64,000 nt of DNA, taken from positions 1 to 64,000 of the forward strand of contig CAMKKZ010000001.1 in assembly GCA_946413525.1 (NCBI GenBank). The letters run 5' to 3'. This stretch comes from an uncultured Oribacterium sp. GTDB lineage: Bacteria; Bacillota; Clostridia; Lachnospirales; Lachnospiraceae. This document shows, piece after piece, positions 1 to 9,272 of the stretch (positions are counted from its first letter, which is position 1; every line of letters starts with the position of its first letter). Position numbers and translations under genes: made by a program. The notes beneath the pieces were generated by a model. It ran no database searches, had not been told where the DNA came from, and was given only the letters and a program-made list of their open reading frames with translations.

Positions 1-60
1 TGCGATGCCGCATCGGTTTGTCATGAACTCAAAGTGGCCAAAACCCACTCTGATAAGGAG
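1..60 (+). repeat. Family 1 double-hairpin repeat, copy 1
   Basis: The window opens inside a copy of the family 1 element. Hairpin 1 is TGCG/CGCA around ATGC (1-12). The fixed linker GTTTGTCATGAA follows, then hairpin 2, AGTGG (33-37) with CCACT (45-49), and the tail CTGATAAGGAG. Unlike most copies it is followed by a terminator rather than by a start codon. Two forward frames stay open through it to about position 95, so it could also form the 3' end of an upstream gene that is outside the window. Confidence 0.7.
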
Positions 61-95
61 AAACGCTTTCTACGGTCTGGCCAGCCGGCCTGATT

Positions 96-137
96 AAAAA
101 AAAGGGATTGCCATAGGAATATGGTAATTCCTTTTTT
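96..137 (+). terminator. Rho-independent terminator
   Basis: A 12-bp stem (104-115 with 120-131, two G-U pairs, 4-nt loop GGAA) is followed by six T residues and preceded by a run of A, so it could work in both directions. It separates whatever lies upstream of the window from the carB leader. Confidence 0.75.
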
Positions 138-212
138 ATGACAATGTCAATGAGGTCTGAGCGTTAAAAAAGAAGCAGAAAAGAAGGAAATAAAATAGAA
201 ATAGAAATAGTG

Positions 213-293
213 AGAAGGGAGCCTGATTGATGTGCTGCCGCCTGGCTTTGCCTGAAATCAGAGCAAACTAGAACCACTCTGCTAAGAGAGGAG
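213..293 (+). repeat. Family 1 repeat, copy 2 (degenerate), carB leader
   Basis: This stretch aligns from end to end with the best copy at 37113-37190: AAGGGAGCC, a GATG box, the TGAAAT linker, then CAGAG/CTCTG as hairpin 2 and the tail CTAAGAGAGGAG. Hairpin 1 is no longer paired. The tail supplies the ribosome binding site GAGAGGAG for carB. Confidence 0.6.
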
Positions 294-298
294 ATCTT

Positions 299-3200
299 AT
301 GCCAAAAAGAACAGATATCCACAAAATTCTGATCATCGGTTCGGGTCCGATCGTTATTGGGCAGGCTTGTGAGTTTGATTATTCGGGCACACAGGCCTGT
401 AAAGCCCTTCGCGGGCTTGGCTATGAAATCGTGCTTGTAAATTCCAATCCCGCAACCATTATGACGGATCCGGAAATGGCTGACATCACATATATTGAGC
501 CGTTGAATGCTGAACGTGTGGCAGAGATTATTGAAAAGGAAAGACCGGATGCCCTTCTGCCTAATCTGGGTGGGCAGTCGGGTCTTAACCTTTGTGCCGA
601 ACTCTACAAGAGTGGCGTGCTTGATCGCCTCGGGGTTCAGATTATCGGAGTCCAGGCAGATGCCATTACAAGAGGAGAAGACCGGATCGAATTCAAAGAG
701 ACAATGGAAAAGCTGGGTATTGAAATGGCGCGTTCCGAGGTCTCTTACAGTGTTGAGGAAGCGTTGGAGATTGCCGATAGGCTGGGATATCCCGTCGTGC
801 TTCGGCCTGCCTATACAATGGGGGGCGCAGGCGGGGGCTTGGTTTATAATAGGGAAGAACTGAAGACCGTGTGCGAAAGGGGGCTGGCCGCCTCCCTAAT
901 TCATCAGGTATTGGTGGAGGAATCTATCCTCGGCTGGGAGGAACTGGAGCTGGAGGTTGTCAGAGATAAAGACAACCATATGATTACAGTCTGTTTTATC
1001 GAAAATGTTGATCCGGTAGGGGTTCATACCGGAGATTCTTTCTGCACCGCCCCCATGCTGACCATCGATGAGGAACTTCAGAGAAAGCTGCAGGAACAGG
1101 CATACCGGATAGTGGAACATATTGGTGTGATCGGCGGGACAAATGTACAGTTTGCGCATGACCCGGTGACCGGCAGGGTTGTTGTCATAGAAATCAATCC
1201 AAGGACCTCTCGTTCATCGGCACTGGCATCAAAGGCCACGGGTTTTCCCATCGCCCTGATTTCAGCCAAACTTGCAACGGGACTTACTTTGTCGGAACTT
1301 CCATGCGGTAAATATGGAACACTTGATAAATATGTGCCTTCCGGGGATTATGTGGTCGTCAAATTCGCCCGTTGGGCTTTTGAGAAATTCAAGGGTGTGG
1401 ATGACAAGCTGGGCACGCAGATGAGGGCGGTCGGCGAAGTCATGAGTATTGGCAAAAATTTCAAGGAGGCATTTCAAAAGGCGATACGTTCCCTCGAAAA
1501 GGGCAGGTATGGCCTCGGGCATGTGAATGGCTATGACCGAATGAGAAAGGAGGAGCTTCTGCAGCTCCTGATTTCCGCCAGCTCGGAACGATATTTTATA
1601 ATATATGAAGCGCTGAGGAAAGGTGTCGGGGAAGATGAACTTTTTGAAATCACAAAGGTAAAACATTATTTCCTTCATCAAATGAAGGAATTGGTGGAGG
1701 AAGAGGAGGCGCTTATGTCCTTCCAGGGGAGGCTCCCGTCAGATGAGGCTTTGATAAGCGCAAAGAGAAACGGCTTCTCCGACCACTATCTTGCTGAAAT
1801 ACTCATGGTCAGTGAGGACGACATCCGGCACAGGCGGGAGGCGCTGGGCATCGTGGAACGCTGGGAGGGGGTTCATGTCAGCGGCACTTCGGACAGCGAG
1901 TATTATTACTCCACCTATGCGGAGAAGGGCATGGACGAATCACGTGGATACGATGGCGCTTCTGCTCATGGGGCTTTGGAAATGCCTGTTTCCACTCCAA
2001 AAGGCTTGTCCCATGAAAACAGTGATAGCGGATTGCCCAGGAAAATCATGATTTTGGGAGGGGGACCCAACCGTATCGGTCAGGGCATAGAGTTCGATTA
2101 TTGCTGTGTACATGCTGCCAATGCGCTAAAGGATCTGGGATTCCAGACTATTATTGTAAACTGCAACCCGGAAACGGTTTCCACAGACTACGATACATCA
2201 GATAAGCTTTACTTTGAACCTCTGACGCTGGAGGACGTTCTTTCCATTTACAGGGCGGAGAAGCCCTTGGGAGTGATTGCCCAGTTCGGCGGGCAGACGC
2301 CCCTTAATCTAGCCGCGAAATTGAAGGCGGAGGGCGTTGTTATTTTGGGAACCAGTCCGGAGGTCATAGATCTTGCGGAAGACCGGGATCAGTTCAGGGG
2401 GATGATGGAAAAGCTTGGCATTCCCATGCCGGAATCCGGAATGGCCGTCACAATCCCGGAAGCATTGGAAACTGCGGAAAGGATTGGATATCCGGTCATG
2501 GTCAGACCGTCCTATGTTTTGGGCGGGCGTGGAATGGAGGTTGTTTATGATGATGAGCAGATGACCGAATATATGAAAGAGGCCATCGGATTTTCACATA
2601 CCTCTCTTCCCGAAGAGATGGATGATTCGGGGAAGGGCAGGGAGATTTCTGATGCTTCCCTCGTTTCAAGGGAACGCCCGATCCTTATTGACCGATTCCT
2701 TCACAATGCGCTGGAATGTGAGGCAGATGCCATTTCTGATGGCAGGAATGCCTTTGTGCCTGCCGTTATGGAGCATATTGAGCTTGCGGGAATCCATTCC
2801 GGGGATTCAGCCTGCATCATCCCTTCTCGTCACATTTCCGAAAAAAACCTTGAAATCATAAGGGAGTACACCAGAAGAATTGCTGTAGAATTGCACGTTG
2901 TAGGATTGATGAATATGCAGTATGCCATCGAGGACGATGTCGTATATGTCCTTGAGGCCAACCCAAGAGCTTCCCGTACCGTGCCACTTGTGTCAAAGGT
3001 TTGCGGCATCCGCATGGCTCCCATTGCCACGGATATCGTCACATCCTCTTTAACCGGGAGGCCATCGCCCCTTGATTCTCTGGAGAATATACCTGTACCA
3101 TATTATGGTGTGAAGGAAGCGGTATTTCCATTCAATATGTTTCCGGAGGTAGATCCCCTTTTGGGGCCGGAAATGCGTTCCACTGGCGAGGTGCTGGGCA

Positions 3201-3724
3201 TCGCGGGCAGTACAGGGGAGGCTTACTTCAAAGCCCAGGAAGCTGCCGGCGCATCACTCCCGTTGGAAGGGACTGTCCTTATTTCCCTGAATCAGTCGGA
3301 TAAGCCGGACGCGGTAATGCTTGCTTCACTTTTCCATGAGGCGGGTTTCTCCATTCTGGCAACCGGCACAACGTATGAACGGATAAGGGGGGCGGGGATC
3401 CCTGCGGAAAAAGTCAGGAAGATTTACGAAGGACGTCCCAATGTGCAGGATTATATTACAAACGGCAAGATACAGCTTGTTGTCAATACCCCCTTTGGAA
3501 GGCATGCGCTGCATGATGACAGTTACCTGCGAAAGGGGGCTGTAAGGGCGAAAATCCCTTACATTACAACTGTTGCCGCCGCGAAAGCGGCTGCGGAAGG
3601 CATCATGGAAATGAAAAAGAAGAGAGTGATCCAGGATGGCCTGAAAAACCGGGAGGAGGATCGGAATCAGATGCCGTTATCGCTTCAGGAATGGCATGCC
3701 AGGATTCGTAATGGGGCCGTATAG
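299..3724 (+). CDS. carB: Carbamoyl-phosphate synthase large subunit
   Basis: Makes carbamoyl phosphate from bicarbonate, ATP and ammonia channelled from CarA, for pyrimidine and arginine synthesis in the cytoplasm. Both ATP-grasp halves are visible: the first starts with KILIIGSGPIVIGQ, the second near residue 583 with KIMILGGGPNRIGQG, and the C-terminal MGS-like allosteric domain covers about residues 1000-1115. At 1141 residues it is longer than the usual 1060-1075. The extra length is in two low-complexity insertions, about 548-582 just before the second half and about 770-795 inside the second ATP-grasp, plus a C-terminal tail. The ATG has a GAGAGGAG site 7 nt upstream. The last codons and the stop lie in a family 1 repeat. 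carA is not in the window. Confidence 0.97.
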   Translation: MPKRTDIHKILIIGSGPIVIGQACEFDYSGTQACKALRGLGYEIVLVNSNPATIMTDPEMADITYIEPLNAERVAEIIEKERPDALLPNLGGQSGLNLCAELYKSGVLDRLGVQIIGVQADAITRGEDRIEFKETMEKLGIEMARSEVSYSVEEALEIADRLGYPVVLRPAYTMGGAGGGLVYNREELKTVCERGLAASLIHQVLVEESILGWEELELEVVRDKDNHMITVCFIENVDPVGVHTGDSFCTAPMLTIDEELQRKLQEQAYRIVEHIGVIGGTNVQFAHDPVTGRVVVIEINPRTSRSSALASKATGFPIALISAKLATGLTLSELPCGKYGTLDKYVPSGDYVVVKFARWAFEKFKGVDDKLGTQMRAVGEVMSIGKNFKEAFQKAIRSLEKGRYGLGHVNGYDRMRKEELLQLLISASSERYFIIYEALRKGVGEDELFEITKVKHYFLHQMKELVEEEEALMSFQGRLPSDEALISAKRNGFSDHYLAEILMVSEDDIRHRREALGIVERWEGVHVSGTSDSEYYYSTYAEKGMDESRGYDGASAHGALEMPVSTPKGLSHENSDSGLPRKIMILGGGPNRIGQGIEFDYCCVHAANALKDLGFQTIIVNCNPETVSTDYDTSDKLYFEPLTLEDVLSIYRAEKPLGVIAQFGGQTPLNLAAKLKAEGVVILGTSPEVIDLAEDRDQFRGMMEKLGIPMPESGMAVTIPEALETAERIGYPVMVRPSYVLGGRGMEVVYDDEQMTEYMKEAIGFSHTSLPEEMDDSGKGREISDASLVSRERPILIDRFLHNALECEADAISDGRNAFVPAVMEHIELAGIHSGDSACIIPSRHISEKNLEIIREYTRRIAVELHVVGLMNMQYAIEDDVVYVLEANPRASRTVPLVSKVCGIRMAPIATDIVTSSLTGRPSPLDSLENIPVPYYGVKEAVFPFNMFPEVDPLLGPEMRSTGEVLGIAGSTGEAYFKAQEAAGASLPLEGTVLISLNQSDKPDAVMLASLFHEAGFSILATGTTYERIRGAGIPAEKVRKIYEGRPNVQDYITNGKIQLVVNTPFGRHALHDDSYLRKGAVRAKIPYITTVAAAKAAAEGIMEMKKKRVIQDGLKNREEDRNQMPLSLQEWHARIRNGAV

Positions 3725-3787
3725 TTTGCGATGCCGCAGCCGTTTGTTGTTAATTAAATGGCTCAAAAACCATTTTAATAGGGGAGA
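3713..3787 (+). repeat. Family 1 repeat, copy 3
   Basis: It begins in the last codons of carB with GGGGCCGTATAG, which gives carB its stop. Hairpin 1 is TGCG/CGCA around ATGC (3727-3738). Hairpin 2 is AAATGG (3756-3761) with CCATTT (3770-3775). The tail TAATAGGGGAG supplies the Shine-Dalgarno of the gene at 3791. Compared with copy 9 (AGAGTGG/CCACTCT) the stem has changed on both arms and still pairs. Confidence 0.8.
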
Positions 3788-3790
3788 TAG

Positions 3791-5383
3791 ATGAATAAAC
3801 CACATAACAAACTCAGACCGCTGCTTTTTTCAGCTTTGATTTTCGCCTTCTTTTTTTTGACAGGGTTTGCAAAGCCGCAGGATACTTATTTGAAATCCGC
3901 AACATATTATTCCGATGACTGGGTTGTGAATTTTTGGAATTCCGAGTCAGACCATATGGAAGAAGAACTCAGACAAATCCGGGATGATGGTTTTAACAGC
4001 ATCATTCTTGTCATTCCCTGGAGGGAATTCCAGCCGGGGCCGATGTTTTTTGCCCCCTATGCATTGGAAAAATTTCATAAGGTCATGGATGCCGCAGCTT
4101 CGGCGGATCTTTCCGTCATGCTGCGGGTGGGCTACACCTGGGATTATGCCGAAGGGGATACGGCCGTATCCAGAGTGGACAGAATCAGTTATGACAAAGG
4201 CGTGCGCAATACCTGGCATTCATATCTTGCCAGACTATATCAGGAAAGCATAAAGCATGAAAATTTCGTGGGAGGATTCATGACCTGGGAGGATTTCTGG
4301 AGTTTCACGCGCACATCCGCCTCGTATGGGAAAAGCCTTAAAGGGATAGAATACGCTGAGAAATCCGGTTACGCGGAATACCTGCTTGACCATTACTCGA
4401 TAGATGAGCTGCGCCTGTTATATGACGATGAGGATTTGTCTGAAGACAAGCTTTATTTTCCCTCTCAGGATTCCCCGGCGCGTCGCCTTTTTTACGAATG
4501 GTATGATGCATTCCTTATGCAGCTTTTGGAGGAATCTCAGGAATCTTTTCCAAACCTTTCCTTTGAAGTCCGGCTGGATCAGGATCCGATCAAGGAACCC
4601 GATGGTGACGTGGCCTATTTCTCCCATAGCAGTACCTTTGGGGCAGCCAACGCTCCCTATATCTCCGCCATGTATTCCGTGCAAATGTATAATGAGGGGG
4701 GAAACATCACGGCCGCTCAGGCCCTGCACGGAACCGGGCTTGCTCTTACGGCGGGGAAAGTCGGAGGGAAGGATATCTATATAGATCAGCTTCTGTTCAC
4801 GGACAATACGATCGGTTTTGAGAACGTGGCGCAGCTTTACGATTCGGAAAAGCCCCTTTACCTTTCCGGACTTCCGTCCGTTCTTCGGAAGCAGAGCATT
4901 GGTTACGGCATATGGACTTATCGGGATTACGCTAATAACAAGCTTTACAACTCGCAGTTTGCGCTGGAGAAAAAGGGTTGGGACTTTTCCTCCGCCGGAG
5001 CCCGGGTGGAGGAAAGGGATGGCTCCCATGTGGCAGTCCTTTATGGCGGGGGTACGATCTCTCAGCGGCTGCAGCCAAGCAATGGCACCCAGGACGCTGA
5101 AGGGACTATTGTCAGCTTCCAACTGGAGGGGGACAAATCTTGCGTCGTCAAAGTGGAATGCGGAGATGAGGAGGCTACGTTCAGGGCAGGTGAAAAGCAG
5201 ACTGTAACGCATAACTTTTCAGGAAAGGGCGGCTTTATACGGTTCTCCCTGAGTCAGGGTACTGTTTACATTGACAATGTGGTGGTTTATAACCATGTAA
5301 CGGAGGGGAACCTGTACCATATGGACGGCACAGAGGATTTTTGCCTTGAAGATATGCGTCTTTTGAATAAGAGAATGGATTGA
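3791..5383 (+). CDS. Secreted TIM-barrel glycoside hydrolase-like protein
   Basis: A 530-residue exported protein. The N-terminus is basic, then hydrophobic (about 10-26), and ends in TGFA, a plausible signal peptidase I site; there is no lipobox. The body resembles beta/alpha-barrel glycosidases: IRDDGFNSIILVIPWREF near 63-80, an LRVGYTW strand near 111, and GGFMTWEDFW (Glu167) as a candidate acid residue. Residues after about 380 look like a beta-sandwich carbohydrate-binding module (TVYIDNVVVYN near the end). Family and substrate cannot be named from sequence alone; an exopolysaccharide or wall glycan is a guess. The ATG is preceded by GGGGAG from repeat copy 3. The next gene follows after 16 bases. 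Confidence 0.6.
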   Translation: MNKPHNKLRPLLFSALIFAFFFLTGFAKPQDTYLKSATYYSDDWVVNFWNSESDHMEEELRQIRDDGFNSIILVIPWREFQPGPMFFAPYALEKFHKVMDAAASADLSVMLRVGYTWDYAEGDTAVSRVDRISYDKGVRNTWHSYLARLYQESIKHENFVGGFMTWEDFWSFTRTSASYGKSLKGIEYAEKSGYAEYLLDHYSIDELRLLYDDEDLSEDKLYFPSQDSPARRLFYEWYDAFLMQLLEESQESFPNLSFEVRLDQDPIKEPDGDVAYFSHSSTFGAANAPYISAMYSVQMYNEGGNITAAQALHGTGLALTAGKVGGKDIYIDQLLFTDNTIGFENVAQLYDSEKPLYLSGLPSVLRKQSIGYGIWTYRDYANNKLYNSQFALEKKGWDFSSAGARVEERDGSHVAVLYGGGTISQRLQPSNGTQDAEGTIVSFQLEGDKSCVVKVECGDEEATFRAGEKQTVTHNFSGKGGFIRFSLSQGTVYIDNVVVYNHVTEGNLYHMDGTEDFCLEDMRLLNKRMD

Positions 5384-5399
5384 TTGGGAGGGACGGTAT

Positions 5400-5660
5400 A
5401 TGACCGAATATACTTTTAAACCAAAAGGTGTTTGCGCAAGGAATATTCAGTTTGAACTGGATAATGGCAGGATACATAACCTTCGTTTCACAGGGGGGTG
5501 CAACGGCAACCTGAAAGCAATCGGGAAGCTCCTGGAGGGGCAGGACGCGTCCACTGCCGCAGCCATTTTGGAGGGAAATGATTGCGGTGGACGTGGGACT
5601 TCCTGCGCGGATCAGCTTTCTATCGCGCTTAAGGAAGCCATATCTGCTCAGGCAAATTGA
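5400..5660 (+). CDS. TSCPD domain protein (TIGR03905-like)
   Basis: An 86-residue protein with the features of the small TSCPD family: a conserved N-terminal Cys (VCARNIQF), GGCNGNLKAIGKLLEG, and the signature CGGRGTSCADQL near residues 62-74. Related C-terminal domains occur in adenosylcobalamin-dependent ribonucleotide reductases, and the stand-alone form has no established function. The cysteine spacing suggests metal or thiol chemistry, which is inference. The ATG has GGGAGGG about 9 nt upstream. It is probably cotranscribed with the preceding gene. Confidence 0.85.
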   Translation: MTEYTFKPKGVCARNIQFELDNGRIHNLRFTGGCNGNLKAIGKLLEGQDASTAAAILEGNDCGGRGTSCADQLSIALKEAISAQAN

Positions 5661-5664
5661 GCAA

Positions 5665-5766
5665 ATTAACTACTTTGATTTTAATAGAGAAGCCGTATAA
5701 CCTGCGATACCGTAGCTGTTAGTCGGTAATTATAAGGGTAAAAAAACTACTTAAATAGAGGAGGGT
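5665..5766 (+). repeat. Family 1 repeat, copy 4 (tandem half plus full copy)
   Basis: A half unit (ACTACTTTGATTTTAATAGAGAAGCC) runs into a full unit: GTATAA, hairpin 1 TGCG/CGTA around ATAC (5703-5714, one G-T pair), the TGTTAGTC linker, a weak hairpin 2 and the tail TAAATAGAGGAGGG. The tail supplies the ribosome binding site of the gene at 5770. Confidence 0.65.
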
Positions 5767-5769
5767 GAG

Positions 5770-6768
5770 ATGTCAAGAAAAGCCATGCTCCCTGTAGTCC
5801 TAACGCTTTGCTATTTTCTTTTGTCAATCACAGTATTTGGTGAGGGAATTGGCATAATGAGCGCACCCGGCATTTCTAATGATGGATCCGAAATCCGTAT
5901 CAACTGGTCCGCCCCTTCCTGGGATGGAGCCACTGTGGATAAGTATGAAATTCAGATAGCGAAGACAGATGCTTCCGGAAAATCTCAAAGCATTATCAGG
6001 ACAATCACCCAGGATGCTTCCGATGGGACGACGGCAGAGTATTCTGCCTCCACAAAAGGATATTATAAGGCGCGCGTCCGCGGCAAAGACGTAAACAACA
6101 AGTATTCTGACTGGTCCCCTTATTCGGATAAAGTCAGCGTCACTTCGGAAGATGTGGGAGATAGCGGGAGCGGATCCGGGGCGCCTTATGTCGGAAGCAG
6201 ATATTCAGGCGGAGGGCCGGGGATAAAGACCGAACCTGCCCCGTCTGCTTCTGATTATGTTCCATCCGGTCCCGGGGCACAGGGTGCCGCAGCGGAATCT
6301 TACAATATCTCTACTACTGGTTCATCCGGCGCAGGTCATGGCTGGTCATCCCAGACCATGACATCCGGCAGGGTGATGGTCAATACCTATGTAAGTACCG
6401 GGTGGCAGTCGGACCGTTTGGGCAGATGGTATCTTTATGAAGACGGATCCTACCCAATCAGTTCATGGAGAAACATTGATGGGAGCTTTTATCACTTCAA
6501 TGAAAAGGGCTATATGGATTGGAACCGCTGGATCAGGGAGCCGAATGGCGATTGGCATTTCTGCGTTTCCAATGGCACTATGGCGACGGGATGGAATAAC
6601 ATCAATGAAAAATGGTATTACATGAATCCTGCCAATGGGGTGATGTACACCCAGGGCGAGTATATTATTGACGGCAAGTATTATTATATTGATGCCAATG
6701 GCATTCGTCTTCAGGATGCCTGGATATCGGGTCATTATTATGGCAGCGATGGCGCCAGGACGGACTAG
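5770..6768 (+). CDS. Secreted Fn3 and cell-wall-binding-repeat protein
   Basis: 332 residues. A signal peptide (about 1-25, ending VFGEG) is followed by a fibronectin type III-like domain (about 30-125: INWSAPSWDG, YEIQIAKTD, YKARVRGKD, SDWSPYSD). A Gly/Ser/Pro-rich linker leads to four or more choline-binding-type repeats from about 207 to the end (GRWYLYEDGSYPISSW, GSFYHFNEKG, EKWYYMNPANG, GKYYYIDANG). Proteins of this plan are held on the wall surface by aromatic repeats; no catalytic domain is present. The ATG has GAGGAGGGTGAG upstream, from repeat copy 4. It is followed 8 nt later by a membrane protein gene. Confidence 0.85.
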   Translation: MSRKAMLPVVLTLCYFLLSITVFGEGIGIMSAPGISNDGSEIRINWSAPSWDGATVDKYEIQIAKTDASGKSQSIIRTITQDASDGTTAEYSASTKGYYKARVRGKDVNNKYSDWSPYSDKVSVTSEDVGDSGSGSGAPYVGSRYSGGGPGIKTEPAPSASDYVPSGPGAQGAAAESYNISTTGSSGAGHGWSSQTMTSGRVMVNTYVSTGWQSDRLGRWYLYEDGSYPISSWRNIDGSFYHFNEKGYMDWNRWIREPNGDWHFCVSNGTMATGWNNINEKWYYMNPANGVMYTQGEYIIDGKYYYIDANGIRLQDAWISGHYYGSDGARTD

Positions 6769-6776
6769 GTATTTGT

Positions 6777-8132
6777 ATGGATAATAAGCTGAATGATCTC
6801 AACGATATTGACGGGATTTTAAGGGGAAGCTCAGTTGGAGAAATTATAGAAAGAAAACGCGCGCGGCGAATGAAGGAAGCAGCCCGCGAACAGGGGCTGA
6901 GCTGGCAGTTCCGTATTCTCATCTTTCCGGTAATTACCGTTGTATTAATCATTATCATTCTTATCCTGGATCGGGAACCGGCAGATGAACCGCTTTCAGA
7001 AGAAACGCGTTTAGAGGAAGGAAGTTCCGAAGGGCAGGAGAATGCGGAAACTGCGGCTGCTCCTTCTGGCGAGAGCATGGAGACGGAGTCGGAAACGGAA
7101 GCTGAGACGGAAGACCCCAGCATTGTACGGGAATATTATGATGATGTCCTGGAGGCATTTTTTCAAAGGTTTTTTGACGCAAAGCTTTCCGGTGACGTAG
7201 ATACTCTCTGTCAGATGAGTGGTGTGACCCGCCTGACGGAGGAGCAGAAGGAACATCTCAGCAGCCAGTTGAAGGTTCAGGCCGGCTACATAGAATCCTA
7301 TCGTGATATTCGCCTTTACTCTGTCAGGGGCGTTTCGGAAAATGAACGACTGGTATTTATCACATACAATGTCAAGTTCCGCCGCGCCGAATTGGCAGCT
7401 CCCGCCATTATGTATTGTTACGTTACCGTGAATGAAAAGAATGAATTTGAGCTTGTGGAGAATATGCTGCCGGAACAGGTGCGATTCATCAATGAATACA
7501 TTATGGAGCACCCGGAGGTGGAGGAACTGATTAACGCTACGAACTCAAGGCTTTTAGAGGCGATTTCTTCTGATTCAAGGCTTGCGGTTATTTATGATGC
7601 CTTTCAAACAGGTCGTATATACACTGAGGATCAATCCTCCATAGAATCGGAAGTTTCCCTGATCTCAATCGAAACCGAGGCGGCTGAAGAAGAAAGCGTA
7701 CCAGAAAGCGTGTCAGAGAACGAGGGCGATGGCTCTGTTTCTTCGACCGGGAACGCGGATACAGGCGGCGCGGAAGCCGCAGCGGCAGCATCCGCAAATA
7801 CCGGTGACAGTACTCAGCCCGATGAAACGGAAGTAGTCAACATAGTTATAGAAGTCGAGGGCGATCCTCAGGGAAATGAAGACAATCAAGGAATCTCCGC
7901 TCAAGGGGATGCCGTGGTGGAAGCCGGTCCCCCGGATGGAACAGATGGCCAGACGGCTTCTGATGCTTCCGGTCAGCCTGCGGTGCTTCAGGGGGGGCCT
8001 GATGGGGAAAGCGTCTTTCCACAGGACGGTACCGGAGGAGGCGGGCTGCCTCAGGACAACGCTGTGGAAGGGGAAGCCAGAGACGCGTCCGCCCAGCCGG
8101 AGGAAGGCGTCATAGTGGATGCCCCCGCATAG
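6777..8132 (+). CDS. Single-pass membrane protein with disordered acidic tail
   Basis: 451 residues, not recognised as a named family. A basic cytoplasmic N-terminus (IERKRARRMKEAARE) precedes one transmembrane segment at about 47-66. Next come an acidic linker, a folded domain at about 110-265 with NTF2-like features (FFQRFFDAKLSGDVDTLCQM, then FITYNVKF and YCYVTVNEKNEFEL strands), and about 170 residues rich in Glu, Gly, Ala and Ser. The domain is predicted to lie outside the cell. The gene starts 8 nt after the previous stop with only a weak ribosome binding site, which suggests coupling. Envelope sensing or scaffolding is a guess. Confidence 0.7.
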   Translation: MDNKLNDLNDIDGILRGSSVGEIIERKRARRMKEAAREQGLSWQFRILIFPVITVVLIIIILILDREPADEPLSEETRLEEGSSEGQENAETAAAPSGESMETESETEAETEDPSIVREYYDDVLEAFFQRFFDAKLSGDVDTLCQMSGVTRLTEEQKEHLSSQLKVQAGYIESYRDIRLYSVRGVSENERLVFITYNVKFRRAELAAPAIMYCYVTVNEKNEFELVENMLPEQVRFINEYIMEHPEVEELINATNSRLLEAISSDSRLAVIYDAFQTGRIYTEDQSSIESEVSLISIETEAAEEESVPESVSENEGDGSVSSTGNADTGGAEAAAAASANTGDSTQPDETEVVNIVIEVEGDPQGNEDNQGISAQGDAVVEAGPPDGTDGQTASDASGQPAVLQGGPDGESVFPQDGTGGGGLPQDNAVEGEARDASAQPEEGVIVDAPA

Positions 8133-8168
8133 TTTTCAAGGCTTTATGACAAGGGTTTATAGCTATTA

Positions 8169-9227
8169 ATGGAAACAAAGGATTTTGTATTTGAACTTCC
8201 GGAAGATCTTATTGCCCAGGATCCCCTGGAGAAGCGTTCGGATTCCAGACTGCTTGTCATGGACCGGATCAGCGGTGAGATCTTCCACAGGCATTTTTAT
8301 GATATTATAGATTTTCTCATGCCCGGGGACTGCCTGGTTCTGAATGATACGAAAGTAATCCCCGCGCGTCTTCTTGGGATAAAGGAGATTACCGGAGCGC
8401 ATGTGGAACTGCTCCTTTTGCGGCGGGAAACTGAAGACGTCTGGGAATGTCTTGCCCGTCCCGGCAGGAAGCTCAGGGAGGGGGCGGTGGTGTCTTTCGG
8501 GAACGGGCTCCTTCGGGGTGAAATTATCGGATGCCTTCCTGACGGCAACCGAAGGGTTCGTTTTTCATGGAAAGGCATATTTGAGGAAGTATTAGACAGA
8601 TTGGGCGAAATGCCCCTACCTCCCTACATCAAAAAGAAGCTGTCGGACAAAGGGCGATACAACACAGTATATGCAAGAAATGATGGTTCCGCGGCCGCTC
8701 CGACGGCAGGTCTGCACTGGACAAAGGAATTGCTTTCAAAGGCTCGGGAAAAGGGAGTTGAAATCGCCTATGTCACGCTTCATGTAGGCCTTGGAACCTT
8801 CCGCCCGGTAAAAGCTGCGAATATAGAAGATCATCATATGCACAGCGAATATTATTCCGTCAGTCTTCAGGAGGCTGAGAAGATGAATAGCTGTCGCGCA
8901 AACGGTGGCAGGCTGATTGCTGTCGGCACTACGAGCTGCCGAACCCTTGAGTCCTGCGCCTTTCCCGATGGAAGAATACCGGAAAGTTCAGGATTTACGG
9001 ATATCTTTATTTATCCGGGGTATCGTTTCAAGGCAATTGATGGCCTGATTACAAACTTCCACCTTCCGGGCTCGACACTCCTAATGTTGGTTTCCGCTTT
9101 TGCGGGACGCGAGCATATAATGAAAGCTTATAAAGAAGCGGTTCGACTCCGTTATCGCTTTTTCAGCTTTGGGGATGCGATGTTCATTACAGATACAAAT
9201 TTATCCGCGGAACAAGGAACGCGGTAG
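8169..9227 (+). CDS. queA: tRNA preQ1(34) S-adenosylmethionine ribosyltransferase-isomerase
   Basis: Transfers the ribosyl part of S-adenosylmethionine to preQ1 at tRNA position 34, making epoxyqueuosine. The start [20 protein letters not shown] is the family N-terminus, so the ATG is secure although only a weak AAGGG lies upstream. Further family motifs are [52 protein letters not shown] and [20 protein letters not shown]. Its length of 352 is normal for the family (about 340-350). It is the first of three nucleic acid genes (queA, rluF-like, ligA). Confidence 0.97.
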   Translation: METKDFVFELPEDLIAQDPLEKRSDSRLLVMDRISGEIFHRHFYDIIDFLMPGDCLVLNDTKVIPARLLGIKEITGAHVELLLLRRETEDVWECLARPGRKLREGAVVSFGNGLLRGEIIGCLPDGNRRVRFSWKGIFEEVLDRLGEMPLPPYIKKKLSDKGRYNTVYARNDGSAAAPTAGLHWTKELLSKAREKGVEIAYVTLHVGLGTFRPVKAANIEDHHMHSEYYSVSLQEAEKMNSCRANGGRLIAVGTTSCRTLESCAFPDGRIPESSGFTDIFIYPGYRFKAIDGLITNFHLPGSTLLMLVSAFAGREHIMKAYKEAVRLRYRFFSFGDAMFITDTNLSAEQGTR

Positions 9228-9272
9228 ATAAACCTGATGAACGGAGTCAGATGATTCTCGGGGGGGTGCCAA

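Noticed and set aside
4418-5212. A 264-residue minus-strand frame under the hydrolase-like gene
   Set aside because: It is antisense to a gene with a signal peptide, a ribosome binding site and coherent domains, and shows no recognisable motif.
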